NCBI GenBank assembly: GCA_027886175.1
Contig: JAJNNQ010000009.1
Span: forward strand, 19,441,501 to 19,505,500
DNA: 64,000 nt
Source: Phylloscopus collybita
Taxonomy: Eukaryota > Chordata > Aves > Passeriformes > Phylloscopidae
Reading direction: 5' to 3'
Part shown: piece by piece, positions 48,021 through 62,306 of the stretch
Position numbering within the stretch: the first letter of the stretch is position 1
How the letters are laid out: each line of letters starts with the position of its first letter
The notes under the pieces: model-generated
The model's input: only the letters and a program-made list of their open reading frames with translations
The model's database searches: none
What the model was told of the DNA's origin: nothing
Translations under genes and position numbers: made by a program

Positions 48021-51000
48021 TGGTATTATTAGTCTTATTTTTGCATTTATTTAACTTTGGGTTTTTTCAGTTCAGGTACAGCAAGACAATATACAGTAAT
48101 TGTACAAAAGAAAGGAAGGGAAATTGAGATACAGTATATTTCAGTTAAACTGATTCATCTTGAAAAATTCTAGAGGAAGAAACTTATGGCTGTGTGATTA
48201 ATGGTACAGTAAAGCAAGTTATAACAATGTATTTATAGTTTTACAGTTACTGGAAAGCTGAATTATTTTTTGAGATTGAAAAGGAAAGCATTATTGAAAT
48301 CATGTGACCCAATATCTTGCAATTATTATAAATGTATTTCTTTGTTTACACCAAATGTAGAAAATTTTAAAAGATATAAACTGATCCAGAAAACACAGAG
48401 TATAAAAAACAAGTTTAACAAATCATGTATTCAGTTTCTTTTTTTCGACTTTAATACACTATGTCTGTATTGAAATAACTATGAATATTGTTTTCTTTTT
48501 AATTTGCTGTTTCTTATAAACTAACTTCATTTACCAGCAATTGAATGAAGAAAGTTAAGGAAAATGCAAACACTAATGATTTTCCACAATAGAAATTGGT
48601 GTGATGTAGTATAAATTAAGCTCCTAGTACCACAAATACCTTTCATGACAAACCACACAAAAAAAAATATATAGTGTTGCCACCAGGTAATTGTGTTTGT
48701 TACTGGGGAAAAAAAAAAGGGAGAAAAAGCAAATATATACACACAACCACCACCAAGAGAAAACATTTTTAGTGTAAAATTTTCTCATACAGAAGTCCTG
48801 TTTCAAGTCATTGTGAAAAATTTTCATAGACTTTGAAGATTCTTCATCCTGTTTTTTGGCAATTAAACCTGTTCTTGAGACATCTGACCAAAATACTACA
48901 ATTTTCAGAGAAAATAATTGTTTATACACATTTCTGACTAGGAAGACAAAGCAAGAGAGTATGAGTTTTCTGAATAACTCAATTGGAATATAAGTCTATT
49001 TTTTATCTTTTTTTTCCAGGAAGTCGTTGCCTTTCTATCTATCATTACTGAGTAGTGAACAGTATAGCTAAACTGATGGTTTAGAAAATAACTAAACATA
49101 TAATACAAAAGATTGTGTTTACATCACTTTATGATTCTTTTGTGGAGGCCATAAAAACTGTACCAACTGGTGTAAAGAGAAGTTTATGTTCAGATCTCTG
49201 CCAAGAAAAATTGTGGATGGTGTTGTATGATGGTAACTACAGTGGATAAGAGAATAAGAAATTTTAAGGATAAAAGACGTAGAATAATTGGCAACTGTGG
49301 AAATTTTCAATACAGACAGTATGTGACAGGATTAAATATAATTTCCTCAAATAACAGTAATATTCTCTTTCCTGCTGTTTTGGGTGTAAGCAAAGCACTC
49401 TGATATTTCTATCTGTTTTAACACACTGCTGGAGAAAGGTAGCAGATGTCATGCCAGGGAATGTCACAAATCTGTCGATAGCAAAGACGCTACCTTCAAA
49501 GAAAGCTGTTTATATATCTTGCACCTCATAACACATTTATGTAATCAGTAGACAAACATGATTTTAATACAAACACAAATAGAAATATATAAATAAAAAT
49601 GAAAGAAAAGGATAATTCAGTTGTAAACAATTCTTGCTTATTTCTGTGCAGATTTTTTTAATGTAGCACTTCCCTATAGTCTGGAGTTTTAACATTCTCA
49701 ACAATAATGTCTTATTATCAGGGGATATGCTTATATGTTCTCAGCAGCTTTTTTCTTTGGTTTCTTTGTTTTTGTTTGTTTGTTTGTTTTTAAATTATGC
49801 AGGAAATGTCTAATGAGAATAGGAACTATGATTACTGCAATCTAAAATTCCAAACACCAGTGATATTATTTGAATAGAGAATAAAATGGGTTGTCTAAAA
49901 AATACAAATTGATTTAATATTGCCTTTAAGCAAATGTATTCCTGGGGGAAAAGGTTGAAAAGGAATGATTTTGGTACCTAAGAACTTAATCAATGTTGCA
50001 AATGGCAGCTTTTGATCAATTTGAAAAATTGCAAAGGTACCCAGTAGTATAGAAGAGATTCTGAATGACAAATGATTTGTCATTTAAACTGTCTATTAAT
50101 TCTGTACCTGTTAGTAGAACAAATCTCTATGGTGATACTTTCTGAACTTGGTAAGGTGATGCAATATTTTGTTAGCACACATCAGTTTAACTGATTTTTG
50201 ATGCAGTATTTGTACAGTGTAATAAGATAAATTAATACTTGGTTACTTGCTTTAAGAAGTACCTTTTGATTGAAACACTGAAATATGGCTCAAATTTTCC
50301 ACAAAGAAACTATATCAAAGAATTGTTGAAAACATACATTTCCATTCATTTTCATTATTGCTATTAAGACCAGCAGTCCTGTAACTATGCAGATAACACA
50401 AACTCTCAAATACTTCAGTACTTTATCTGTATGTATATTATCTTGAGGGTCTGCATTCAAGGAGATCTCGGAAGTTTAATAAAGGAGTCATCCATACTCC
50501 TATGATAAAAATGTTTCTAATCAAGATGTGATACTGAAAAGATATTGTGTAAGAATGCAATGATCAAGAAGTTTTATGGGCTTGTTATACAACTATTTTA
50601 ATTACAATTTCTTGCTAAGCAGTATAGTTCTTATTTATGACTTCAGTTTAAGTTAAGATTTTTATAAGGTGCATTTTTCTATGTGTACAGAGGAATTGTA
50701 ATCCATGTTTTAATTATCTGTCAGGCACGTTATTTTTGTTCTGATCTATTCATTCCTTTGGTCTCCTAGTACTTAATTCAAGGGTGATTTCAATCATTAT
50801 ATCCTACCAGTTAGTTGGTACTAACTGTGTAATTATTTCCCCCTGCACAAAATGTGAACACATAAGGCTTTTTGTCTTTCTGTGAATCTAGTTCTATCAC
50901 TAAACTTCTACACTCCGTAGAATAAAAGTAGTCCAAAGTCAATCTTGTCTGTGTCTCATGTTAAGTTTTATTTTTAAACAGGCAACTTATGAAAAATAAT

Positions 51001-51169
51001 GTGGATTTTTTTTTTTTAAGCTTGCTCTTATTTCAATTGAAATCATTAATTTTTTACTTCTTGACCTTGGCATAATTCTGCATGAATTATCTGAGATAAC
51101 CCCTGCAACCTCATTTTTACTGAATATCATAATATCATCAAAGTTCTAATGTTTCCGCAATCCTAAAAA
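48021..51169. other. AT-rich unannotated DNA
   Basis: No gene seen. A (TTTG)n run of about 27 bases lies near 49763-49790. Frames at 48270-50083 have no recognisable content. Confidence 0.55.
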
Positions 51170-51171
51170 CC

Positions 51172-51245
51172 ATTAAAAAAATAAATAAAAACAAACAAAA
51201 AAACCCAAACCAAAACAAAACAAACCAAAACAAACAAACAGAAAC
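51172..51245. repeat. A/C-rich low-complexity tract
   Basis: Runs of A with AAAC and AACC units ending in CCCCCACC; the complement of the T/G tracts at 7.5, 10.1 and 34.6 kb. Confidence 0.88.
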
Positions 51246-54057
51246 CCCCACCACTGAAAGGTAGATCTGAAAGGTAGATGGTAGACTTCTGGTAGATATG
51301 TTGGGTGAATAAATCTGGTTACCTGGAATTTGCAATACTCAAGAGGTTAATTAAAGCACATTAGAATTTCTCAATATACTGCAAGTTGAATAGAAGGCAT
51401 AGTAGATTAACACTGATAAAACCTCATGAGTTGAATTAGGAATTACCTTACAATCATTAATGAATAAAGTTATGAGTGACTGAGCTTTGATTGCTTAGAG
51501 ACTTCTGGTTTCATCTAATTAACAGCACAAGCCAATAAACAAGACACTTGTGCTCTGAAAGCTTGTTTTAAATCAGTATTAGGACAATGTTAAAAAATCT
51601 GACCTCTCTCATGTAGATAATATGAAAAGTCAGTATATATAGTCTCTTTTTATGAACTAGACATTTATAAATATTCTTATAAATGCAGAAAAACTTATAT
51701 AAATTTATTATGGAAAATATTTAGAAGAAATGTTATTCTGTAAGTGTTCTAATATTTTATCCCATATTTTAAAAGTATCTCATCAGGACTGTAGTTCTGA
51801 AAAACAAGAAATGCCAGTGGGAAGGAAGCAAAATTTTAAATATCTAGCATTAAATTTATGTTGTTCTTCACCTTTCCATCTCTCCAACTTGTGTTGGTTT
51901 CAAGAAAATTTTTAGACAGTCAAGGTGCCTCACAGTTAGGGAATGTACATGAAACTGTTTAAAAATTTACCCTAAAGCCTACTGCTCTATTTCCATTTAT
52001 GCCTAAACTGACACTACAGAGTACCTGAAAAAGTTTCAGAGCAAAGTTTTCAAAATCACCTAAGAAACACATTAGCTTGATTTTGACCTTCAAACCCATT
52101 AACTATGTTTATTTTTCATACTTCTAAATCACTTTTATGGACATTCAACAAGGTTATGTACAGTTCACTTTTTATTAATTCCAGGATCAATAATAAAGTG
52201 GTGAAAATTTATATCTACATTGACAGAAATATAATTCCTAATCTTAAAATAATCCAATTAATGATTATCTTGAGAACAAGGAAATTTTGTGCTATATCAG
52301 ATTAAAATTGATCCACATATGTCCACATGATGGACCAAAATTCAAGTCAAGAAAAAGGAAAATAAGTCAGAATGCAAACTGAATGGACTTGAGGGTAGTG
52401 AATACAAGAGCTTCAATTTTTAAATATTTTTGACTTATCTACCTTGAAGACATACAATAGTTGAGAATGGAAGCACACTTCCCTAGATTTAGAGTACAGA
52501 AAATATCTCTAGGCATGACAGCAAAGAGAAAATAAAGCTTTGCTACAGAACTTTAAATTTGTGGGTTTGTCTGTGAAAAGCCTACTAAAAAAATTGTGAA
52601 TTACTCTGGATTCTGAAGAAATACATGCCTACCTCTAAATTCTGGAAGTTTTCCATTTAAATTACCTTTGATTATGGCATTATTACACCAGCTGGTAAGA
52701 AAAAGTTAACAGAAATCAGATTGCTAAACTCTTCCTCACAGGCTTAAGCTTAAATCAGTGACACCGTATCACATCTGGATGCAGCAGTGTGAGATGTTTC
52801 AATTTTGAGTAGCTGAAAAAAATGTACTTGTCAGTATCTCTGGAGGAATACATCAGTGTCATACAGCTTTTGTAAATTTAGCAAGCACAACATGACAAGG
52901 AAGAAAAGGCACTCAATAATGGCATGAATCCATAGTGAAAAGCACAGTGACCTGTGCCGAACCACAGTGTTAAAAGTATTTCTCCCCTTTTTTGTATGTA
53001 CTTTGCTTTTTACAGGCTGAGAGTTATACATTCAGACCAAATAACAAAGTATAGATGCTGTATGAATATCTGTCTTTATCATTTAACAAGGAACTTATTC
53101 ACTTAAATAAAAATTAATTAAAAAGAGATTTTTGCCTGACATAAAATCTTATTTCAATTTGTCTTATTCAAGTGAACTCAAACCAAGAAAAGTATCATGA
53201 ACAGCAGAGATCCCCCTTTCAAGAGGGGAGAAAAACATCATGAGAATATCAAACATGATGCAATGGAGAAGAAAGAAGATAAGTCTGTTTCAGCTCCAGT
53301 CATTCTGGCAAAGGAGCTGTCAAATCTGATCACCTTGACCTCAATACTGAACATTATCAAGAACTACAGACATCAGTACTAACCACATGTCAACAGTAGC
53401 TCATAGCTAAATTGCTATTTTTTATTTTTTTTTTTAAGAATTGACAGCTTTGTATTTGTAGTAATAGTGATTCATGCTACATAAAAATCAAACATTATCA
53501 TGAAGTGTGTTGTTAATGAATGGAATTAGTAAAGCGTCACTTTACAGCAGACACCTGTGTTACCAGTCTTCTAAACACTCTCATCACACTGACATCTAAT
53601 TCACTGATATAGATAAATATCAATATAGATACAGATGATATAGAGATAGAGATAAAGAGAGACAGACTTAACTGCAACACAATTACTTGTGCTACTCAAG
53701 TGCTGAAATAGATGATTAAAAATTTGATCCATGAACCTAAATATTGACTCATCCTGGTAAAACCACATCTTTTCATCAGGGATAATATTGTTACATAGTT
53801 TTCTGATTAATGTTTAGAAGACTATTCTGTCAAATATACAAACATATTGAATTTTATAACAAAATAATTAGTATACAGCCAGTTTTGCTGCAATGTTCTC
53901 CAAGAAAAATAATCAGAAGGACAGGCTCATCAAAATATAAATTCCCCATAAATGTGAAAGGACAATAATCAGATACAATCTTCACTTCTATTCTAATTAA
54001 GAGTATGCTTTTTCCTCTGAATGACTGTTAAACAAAGAGCATTAGCTGAGAATGTAA
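51246..54057. other. AT-rich unannotated DNA with a degenerate GATA repeat
   Basis: No gene or mobile element seen. An imperfect GATA/GAGATA array lies at 53611-53667, and a T-rich run near 53418-53436. Confidence 0.55.
53611..53667. repeat. Imperfect (GATA)n microsatellite
   Basis: GATA, GATATA, GAGATA and GATAAA words follow each other with interruptions; a decayed tetranucleotide array. Confidence 0.75.
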
Positions 54058-54850
54058 CAACATTCAGTTTCATTGAGTTTGCAGATGGCATCAAGTGACA
54101 CAGAACAATTGATACTTTTTACTGCAGCTGCAAACCAGAGGGACCTGGACAAGATGGAGAAAGGATGGGCCACCAGAAACCTCATGAAATTCTTCAAGAA
54201 CAAATGCCAGGTCTTGCTCTGGCCATGACATGGTCTGGGACCACACCATGGCAGAGAGGGCTCTAAGGGGATGCTGCTTGATAGCAGGTCAGGCATGAGC
54301 CAGCATTATGGCCTGGAAGCAAAAAGGCCAAGAGCAACCAGAGATGGGCTGGCATTGTCAGGAGGTGCAGAGGAACGATTATTCCCCTCTCCTCATTGGT
54401 CATTAGGCTGTCAGTTTTGTGACCCTCTACTCAATAAAGATACTGGTTTACTGGAGTATGTTCAGCCAGGAGCCACTAAGCTGGTGGTGGGGTGCAGCTG
54501 GTTCAACCTGGGGAACAGCTGAGTTTGAGGGAATGTAAAAGTAACACACCTTGCAGAAGGCAAAATGGAGTGATCTCATCAGTGGTCCATGACCACTGAT
54601 AAGATACAGTGACCATAAGTTTAAAGAATAGACATCTTCTCTGCATATAGGAGAAGCATTTTTCCTCATGAAGCCAGGAACTAGAGCAGGTGGTTTGGGA
54701 AAGTGGTGCAGTCTCCATCCTTAGGAGTTTTTGAGACCTGATTGAATAAAACCCTGGGCAACCTGGTCTGATCTCACAACTGACCTGCTTTGAGCAAGAG
54801 GTAGGAGTAGAGTCCTTCTGAGGTTCCTTCGAAGTTGAATGATCATGGAA
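54058..54850 (+). mobile_element. CR1 LINE, older copy, polymerase to 3' end
   Basis: The element starts at the CR1 block 'gagtttgcagatggcatcaa' (the F-A-D-D region), passes 'gagggacctggacaagatgg' and a disrupted coding part, and ends with the 3' UTR block 'tttttgagacctgattga' and 'ggcaacctggtctgatctc'. The 3' end is of the same type as 11625-11760. The middle (54230-54520) is rearranged and hard to align, so the coding frame is lost; the 117-codon frame on the opposite strand (54503-54856) is antisense noise. Confidence 0.85.
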
Positions 54851-57395
54851 GGTCATGTTTCTGTGTGTGACATCAGAAAACTACAGAGAGGCTGAAGACT
54901 AACTCTGTGATAAAAGAAAAAGAAAAAAAATCCAGAGAAACTGAAACCCAAATGACTTATAGGACTTTGATAAAATTTATTTTAATTCCATTCTATTAGA
55001 AGTGAGATTAGATCAATGCCAATTACTATAGGAATAATGAGACCTCATATCCTCTATCTAAAAAATGTCATTATGAATTTATAATAGGAACAGTTCTTTC
55101 TATCAATTATACAATTCTCTTCAGCAAAAAAAAATGCAGACTAAGTTCTCTCTTAATTTTAAGTCCTTTATTTTTTAAACTTCTGGAGTGGTTCTTGCTG
55201 ACTTTTGACAACAGCAAATGAAATGTTATGAGTTTTCCAACAATTCTGTTTAAAAGGTCATGTTGTGAGATGTCATCTTTTATTTTTTTACAGTGTTTTC
55301 TTGGTGTAAGGGGAGGTAAAAGTGAGACATGCCTTTCTCATTTTATTTTATAATTCTCAGCATAAAAGCTAATAAAACTAAAAAGAAACTGAGGTTATAT
55401 GTGCATGTAAATACATATTTACATAGTGTATACATCTAAAAATTCAACCTTATGGAAAATCACAGCACTCAGGTGTTCTTAATATTTTTCATGGTTCTGT
55501 CTGTCGCAGAAATGTGTGTAAATACAAATATACATATGCAGACATAAACAGTCTCATATCTCCACTCAATATAATTATGGAAAACAATACCACCAGGTTA
55601 AGGCAAATTAAGTAGCATTTAATGCTGTATTCCACACCCTGTATTTAACAGTAGTAATGTGAACATTTTTTTTGTTTCCTATCTCACAAAATAAATTCTT
55701 TTCTTTTATTCATGTGCCCATGATGCAATGATTATGAAAAGATTATTAATATTTTATAAAACTCTACTATGATTAGTCTTCATTAGTCTTCATTTATCTG
55801 TTGTGAATTTAAATGAATTGTAGAAAATTTACATAAGAATCTACAGGTAAATATACTTATCTGTTTTGATACAATTAAATCATTTTGAAATCCAGATTAA
55901 AGTTTAGTAAAAAAAATAAAGTGGGGTTTGGTTGGTTTTTATTAATCCAAATTAATATTTATTACATTGAATTAATATATAATTACTAATAATCATTACA
56001 GCAGAATTGCAATGTCTCTTTAATTTGTTAATTATATACCTTTTAGGATAGTTCGTCTAAAGTGTTGCAAATATTTACTAAGTCCCATTATCAAAAACTT
56101 ATTTAAGACTCACAAAAGCAGCCTGTTTGTTTCTCAAAGGAAAATGGAGAGCTGGAATAATATTTTCTCCATAAATGTCAACTAAGGGAAAAAAATCTAA
56201 GAGGGAGTTTAAATGTGTTGTATGTGCATTACACAACATCTTTTAAAAACAGGGCTACTATATCCCATATGCTAATAAATCAAGCATAAAATTAACTTAT
56301 AATTATTTTTCATAAGGATGCAACAAAAATTAAACCCAAGATTATTGTATATCCAAGCATTGCTTTGAAAATATAGCATTTATTCATTTTATTGATAAAT
56401 TATTAATAAATTATTAATAAAATAATATTTATTCTGCCTTTATCAATTGAAATAATAATTTCAGTTGAACAGCTGAAGTCACCATAGGTATAACAAGTGT
56501 CTTTCCATTTATTGAATCCTTGCAGTACATGAACTCTCCACTACTAATTTCTTTTCATTCTGGTAACAGTCACTAGTTTCTCTGAAGTTCCCATTTGAGA
56601 CATTATTCACAGGAAAGGAAAAATCCCAGAGAGATACTTATAGCTATGTGACTCTAATTATATCCACACTTGTAACCAATATGAATAACATTCAATTTTG
56701 CTGTACTTTTCTGACATTCTGATATTTAAGATATATAAGAATCAATATGATAATATATAGTTGACTGAACTATGGATAAAATTTCCAAGTAACTCTGACA
56801 CTGAGTTGGAAAAGAACAAAATAAATATTATTTTCTCTCTTTTTTTTTTTAAGTTGGTCTAATTGTATTAAACCACATCTTTAGAGAATTTTTAGTAATA
56901 TTCTTAATATTTGCATTGGCATTAAGAAATGCAATTGGTATCTGCACTGAATCTTTAAAAAAATGTTTATAAATAGATTTCAGAGAACTCTACCTGGGCA
57001 TAATTTTTGGATTCAGAATTGCGCAGCTTTTTAGTAGCTGTGAATGTCAAGTATGACAGCTGTCATAGAACTTCTAGATCATACAGGTGCAAAAAATGCC
57101 ATAATCGGGTTTGAATGCCCAGTATAAGTTTGAGGAAGTAGAATATTGCTTATGCCTTTTTGGCATAGTTTAGAAAGCTTGTCAGATTTACTATTAACTA
57201 AATTGGGCTGAAATTCAGGTCAGTTCAAAAAATAAAGTCTTTTATAACCCCTGTTTTCAGAGTTTATGAATATAAATCATTCCAGCCTATGAAGGTATTA
57301 GGATTATTTGGAGAAAATATAGATAGCTAGGCATTTTACCCTATGATAAGCTATTATAAGTTGAGAGTTCTTTCGATTCTTTCGATAGCACAATA
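54851..57395. other. AT-rich unannotated DNA
   Basis: No gene or repeat family recognised. TTATTAATAAA-type words are repeated near 56385-56435. Confidence 0.55.
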
Positions 57396-57614
57396 GAAAA
57401 GAGAAAAGAGAAAAGAGAAAAGAGAAAAGAGAAAAGAGAAGAGAAGAGAAGAGAAGAGAAGAGAAGAAAAGAAAAGAAAAGAAAAGAAAAGAAAAGAAAA
57501 GAAAAGAAAAGAAAAGAAAAGAAAAGAAAAGAAAAGAAAAGAAAAGAAAAGAAAAGAAAAGAAAAGAAAAGAAAAGAAAAGAAAAGAAAAGAAAAGAAAA
57601 GAAAAGAAAAGAAG
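57396..57614. repeat. Compound purine microsatellite (GAAAAGA)6 (GAAGA)5 (GAAAA)29
   Basis: Three phases in order: a 7-base unit GAAAAGA, six copies (57396-57437); a 5-base unit GAAGA, five copies (57438-57462); then GAAAA, 29 copies (57466-57610). All are purine on the plus strand. The 114-codon frame on the minus strand (57354-57698) is a repeated phenylalanine-leucine-serine translation of the array, not a protein. Confidence 0.97.
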
Positions 57615-60600
57615 GAGACTACTAGTTATCTCAGTCTGTCCGCAGAATGTCATGATTGCATAGGAAGGACTAATTGATCCATCCTGTATATGACACAAAG
57701 GGTGTAACCTCCCCTTTAAATTCTCGTATTTTACTGGTGATTTGGAAATTTAGAAAATCTCCTCCGGTAGAAGACCCCAAATCATACCTGTCTTGAGCAA
57801 TTTAGCATCATTTGGCAAATATTTGAATATCAGATAATTACATTGCTTTTCACTGAAATAAAAATATATCTTCTTCCAAAGTCTACTGAAGATTTTCTGT
57901 TTAGAAGAGAAAAATGAAGTTCCAAAAGAGCCTGTAGATTTTGGTTGAAGAATTTGCCTCCAAAATGAATGTTCTTCTAATTCAAAGCAGGAATCTGAAG
58001 AACATCAATGATGATTGGCATGAGAAAATGGCTTCTTAGGATTTCCCAAGATTTTAAACCTGATATAAATAACTAACTATGAATTTAACTAGAATATTTG
58101 AGCAGAACAAATTTTTCAGATGGACACGGACACATCTCGAATGCACATCTGTCTGTCTGCTTTTGGGGACTCCTGCATATCTCCCATTCTTTACTGCCTT
58201 CCTACAAATGGAAATGTGAAAGATTCCATTCAAGCATAAAAAGAATATTAGAATAAAATATAATCAATAAAATAAAGTGGACTTGAAAGCATAAAAAATA
58301 AATTATATTTTTAAAAAATGTAAATGGAAATAATGTTTTCTAAATAGTCCATGTCAGCCCTTCTTCTATCCATGCTCCTAAGCTGTTCAAGAAAGTATCA
58401 TTTGCATAAACTAAGAATAATTTTCTTATTTAACTCTTCAGTTCAATTACTCATTCTGACTGTGTTTTTAATGTGAACTCATTGAAGAATTTCCTAAGAG
58501 AAAACTAACACAAATTAAGATGCTGAACTATAGTTCACCAACAGAACTTAAAAACAAACAAACAAACAAACACCAAACCAGAAAAAAAAGAAAAATATGC
58601 TATTTAAAAGCAAAGACAAATTACTCTCTTTGCCACCACATTTTCTGGGTCTGACACAGCACTCAATCAGACCTCTTGGGGAAATTCAATAGATAGCAGC
58701 ATACACATGAAGGTACAGCCATCAGGATGGATAACATTCTTCACTCTTTATGTGACTCACTCTGGTTCTGCAGAAGCATCTCTCATTATCTAAAGGTAGT
58801 ATCTGGGTAGTGACTACTCATCAGCAAACTTACAAAAGAATGTAACAAAATTTGATTCATAATATTTAAAATAAGTATGTACATACCAGTCAACCCCCTG
58901 GATAATTCAGAAATGGCTTTAAATTTCATTATTTCCTTGTGAAAAATTAACATTAAATTAACAGATAGGATTTATTCCACAAAAATTATTTTCATTATTA
59001 TCTAATTAAGTAAATGTAGCAACAAAACTGTATTGTCTCCAGTATATTTATACAGTAGGAGATGTAGCATAGTTACACATCAGGAGTTTCTAGATTTTGA
59101 GGAAAAAAACAATTCTCATTTTGCTTAAATAGAAATAAAAGCTGAACTAAGATTAAATTAGAAAAGAATATAATAGAATATTATACTTACAAATTTTACA
59201 CAAAACATCTTTCCACTTAATGGAATGAATGCACTACAGAATCAATCTTGAATTTACTTTCTAAAAAGCTATGATTAAAGATTATGCAGCAAAAAATAAG
59301 GGTGAGATCTTCTCTGGATAAAATACACAAATATAAATTAACAGTAATAACTTGGTTTGTGACTCTTACTGATTTATGTTAAGCAGGTTATTCCAGCTGA
59401 AGGCCAGAACAGACATCTGGTCTATCTGATTTAAAACAACTACACTAATCAGCATAAACAGAATATTAAACAATGCATTCTTGAAAACTAAGGAATGTAT
59501 CTAAATCTGTCTTATGTAAAGGAGGAGCAGAATGTCATGTCCTTTGCATAGGTTTCTTCTAAGTGTAATGAGGAAGCAATGGGTCACACCACCTGTGAGG
59601 CATCCTCTGTGTAATGTGTGAATCCAGGAATAAGAAAAATACAGAGGTGCCTGAAAGGGAGCCTGCATATTTTCTGATATTTCAAAATAATGTAGTCACA
59701 TAGAAAACACTGCAATAAACTAGAATAGTAGATAGGATTTATTAATAGTTTCAGAGTAATCTCAGGCCCTTCATGAATGCACTGTTGTACCTGGAGTTGC
59801 TTCTACTTCAAAGAGAATATCAGAAGACTTGTAATTAGCTGAAAAACTATTTTCAGGAAAAAAGAATTTAAAATGGCCCTACTTATTTTTTAAGAATTAA
59901 AAGAAAGTGTCTGGTTGAGTTGTTATGTTTTAAATGTAATTTTATCAGTTCTTTTGTGATTAAATTGTATTCATTTATGATACTAAATTATCAGAGTTAG
60001 AAAGAGGATATCTGCAGAAGTTACAAAAGAGTAATAAAAATATCCTTGTAATTATTCATACAAAAATTTATTTTTATCCAGTTATGTTACAACACTGTAC
60101 AGCATTTTAGGTTATCCATTTTACATTTAACATATATAATGTTGCAAATAATAAGGATGTTGACTTTGCTATGTTTTGCTATTTTATTTAGAAAACACAT
60201 GTCCATTCTAGAAGAGGTCAATCTTTTAAAAACACCATTTCTTTCCTTTGACTTTTTTCTTTAGGTCCTCTTATGCCATAGTACATGTTCACAGCCCAAA
60301 CCTATTTAGACTTCAACACATTATTTGAAAAGCACTACTCAAGTCTGTGTCTGTCCTCAGTATTACTCAAATTACTTGAAGATAAGACACACAGAAAATA
60401 TTTCTCTAGGGAAATGAGATTTTGAAAACATACCATTCTTTGTTTTCATCTCTAGTATTAACAATTACTGGTCACTTAGACCTACTTGTAAATATGCATA
60501 AGTCTAATTCTTGAAATGTCACTGAAGATTGCTGACAAACATCTGAAAAGTTTGCAATCACCTTTTTAGTCTCCAAGAAATTTTAATTCCACAAGAACAA

Positions 60601-61795
60601 GACAATTTGCCCTAAAAGCCAGAAAACTCACTTCAGGAAAGAATGTATTATTCCTTTTCCTGGCTTAGTTTATGTAGTGGTACTTTAGTTCACAGTACCT
60701 TGGATGACTTCTAGTCAGCCATGCTCTTGTGGGGAGCTTTATTCTTAATTTGCCTTTTGAGCAAACTATCTTAGTAACAGCTTAGAAATGAACCCAACAG
60801 ATATCTATTCGTTATTTATGCAAAGTGGAGCCAAAGAAAATGCTGGGAGAACTGTTTTAGATCAGAGTTGATAGCTCCCTAATGAGATCAGACAAGAAAT
60901 AAAGCTCATTAACTGAATCAGGAATAATCAGGGTTTGCATTTCTGGGTAGTGTACTAGCATTACAAGGAGAAATGCTCTATCTCTTACATTAGCCAGGTA
61001 CTCCATTTTATAAACTGAGAACAGCAACTTTCTTGAGTCTGTTGCAAGCAGATTTGTTTTTCAGAAACTTATATTTTTCAACTAACTTAAATCTTAACCT
61101 GCCTTTTAGCTCAAAAACTAGCACTTTAAATTTTCTGAGTGCCTAATAAAGTCCTAAAATGTACTGCAGATGGGCTAAAACTCACTTCTTTTAATAATGC
61201 CAAACAATTATTCTGGCATAACAGCAACCAGTCTCAATGCTGAGCCCTTTCTCTCAGCTTAGCTTAATAGATACTGAGAAAAAGTAGAAATGTAGTCCAT
61301 GGGATCATCTATCCTTAAGATTAGTTTTGCTCAATATCAAATAGGATAAGCTTATGGGCAGGATCATTAATTCTTTACAGGAATTAAATAAGACTATATA
61401 ATTGTTGCCATAACCCTATCTTCTCCTCCTGATTGTCTTCTTGTGTTCAATAATCTATCTAGAAATGTAATGCTGTAATACTTTACCACAGGTTGAAAAA
61501 CTTAGTCACCCTATAAGATGTATAGGAACCCGGCATAGTGAGAGTAATGTATGTTTAACAAACTGTTATACCAGTACAGATTACTGTGATTATTTTTCCC
61601 CTGAGAAAATTTTCAAACCAAAACAATTATTCTTATTATCTTTTGCTAGTTTTAGCTAGAAGTTTGACCTTTCTGATTTTGTTACTTGGTGCTTGAGCAG
61701 CTTTTATACTATATTTTCTTCCCTACTCACCCCATTCCTTGTAAAAGTCCTTCATTTTTTACATTTTAAATTATCAGGAAGCTACTTGCTTGAGC
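57615..61795. other. AT-rich unannotated DNA
   Basis: 4.2 kb without a recognised gene or mobile element. A short AAAC run lies at 58552-58571. Confidence 0.55.
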
Positions 61796-62105
61796 TTCTT
61801 TCATCTTCATAAAGACTTGGCACGGTATTCTGCCTAGCAATTCCTTGAATAAGCTAAAGTCTGTACTCCACAAGTCCAGAGTTCTTATTCTCCAGACTAC
61901 CTTTTCAATCTTCATGTTGATCTTGAACTCTGCCACCTTGCAATTGTAACTCAGCCATTTGTGGCCACACTTACAGTCATCTCATCCCTGCCTTTGAGCA
62001 GAGTCAAACAGACCATTTTCCCTGGTCAACCTCTAGCATTTACATTAAGGGATCATCACCAGATGCACCATAGCTGCATTGCAGTTAACCTCACAGGAAA
62101 GGTAC
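61796..62105 (-). mobile_element. Old CR1-type LINE fragment, 5' part of ORF2
   Basis: The plus-strand text 'ttgaataagctaaagtctg', 'ctccacaagtccagagttc' and 'gatcttgaactctgccacc' matches, inverted, the sequence I recall from the upstream (endonuclease-side) part of CR1-like ORF2 in birds. It is diverged and without an open frame on the minus strand. The position in the element is inferred from memory and could be another CR1-clade family. Confidence 0.5.
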
Positions 62106-62181
62106 ATGCCAAAAAGAAAAGAAAATTAATTCCTTTGACCTTAAGCCTTTTGCTACTTATTTCTAAAAAGCATCATGTATT

Positions 62182-62202
62182 AAAAAAAAAAAAAAAAAAA
62201 AA
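62182..62202. repeat. Poly-A run, 21 bases
   Basis: 21 A in a row. It lies inside a 150-codon plus-strand open frame (61961-62413), where it is read as a lysine run; the frame is not considered a gene. Confidence 0.95.
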
Positions 62203-62285
62203 GACCCCAAAACCTATTTCCTGGAGCAATGTCTCTCTGGTACACCTAGGAACATGGCTTCATACTTTTATTATGAAAAAAACAA

Positions 62286-62306
62286 ATATATATATGTATA
62301 TATATA
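62286..62306. repeat. (TA)n run
   Basis: Short TA alternation with one TG step. Confidence 0.85.

Noticed and set aside
54503..54856. 117-codon minus-strand frame
   Set aside because: Antisense to a CR1 element on the plus strand.
57396..57614. CRISPR-like array
   Set aside because: Units of 5-7 bases with no spacers; this and the other arrays are microsatellites, and the DNA is eukaryotic.
57354..57698. 114-codon minus-strand open frame rich in F, L and S
   Set aside because: It is the translation of the GAAAA/GAAGA microsatellite; a 5-base repeat without stops stays open in every frame.
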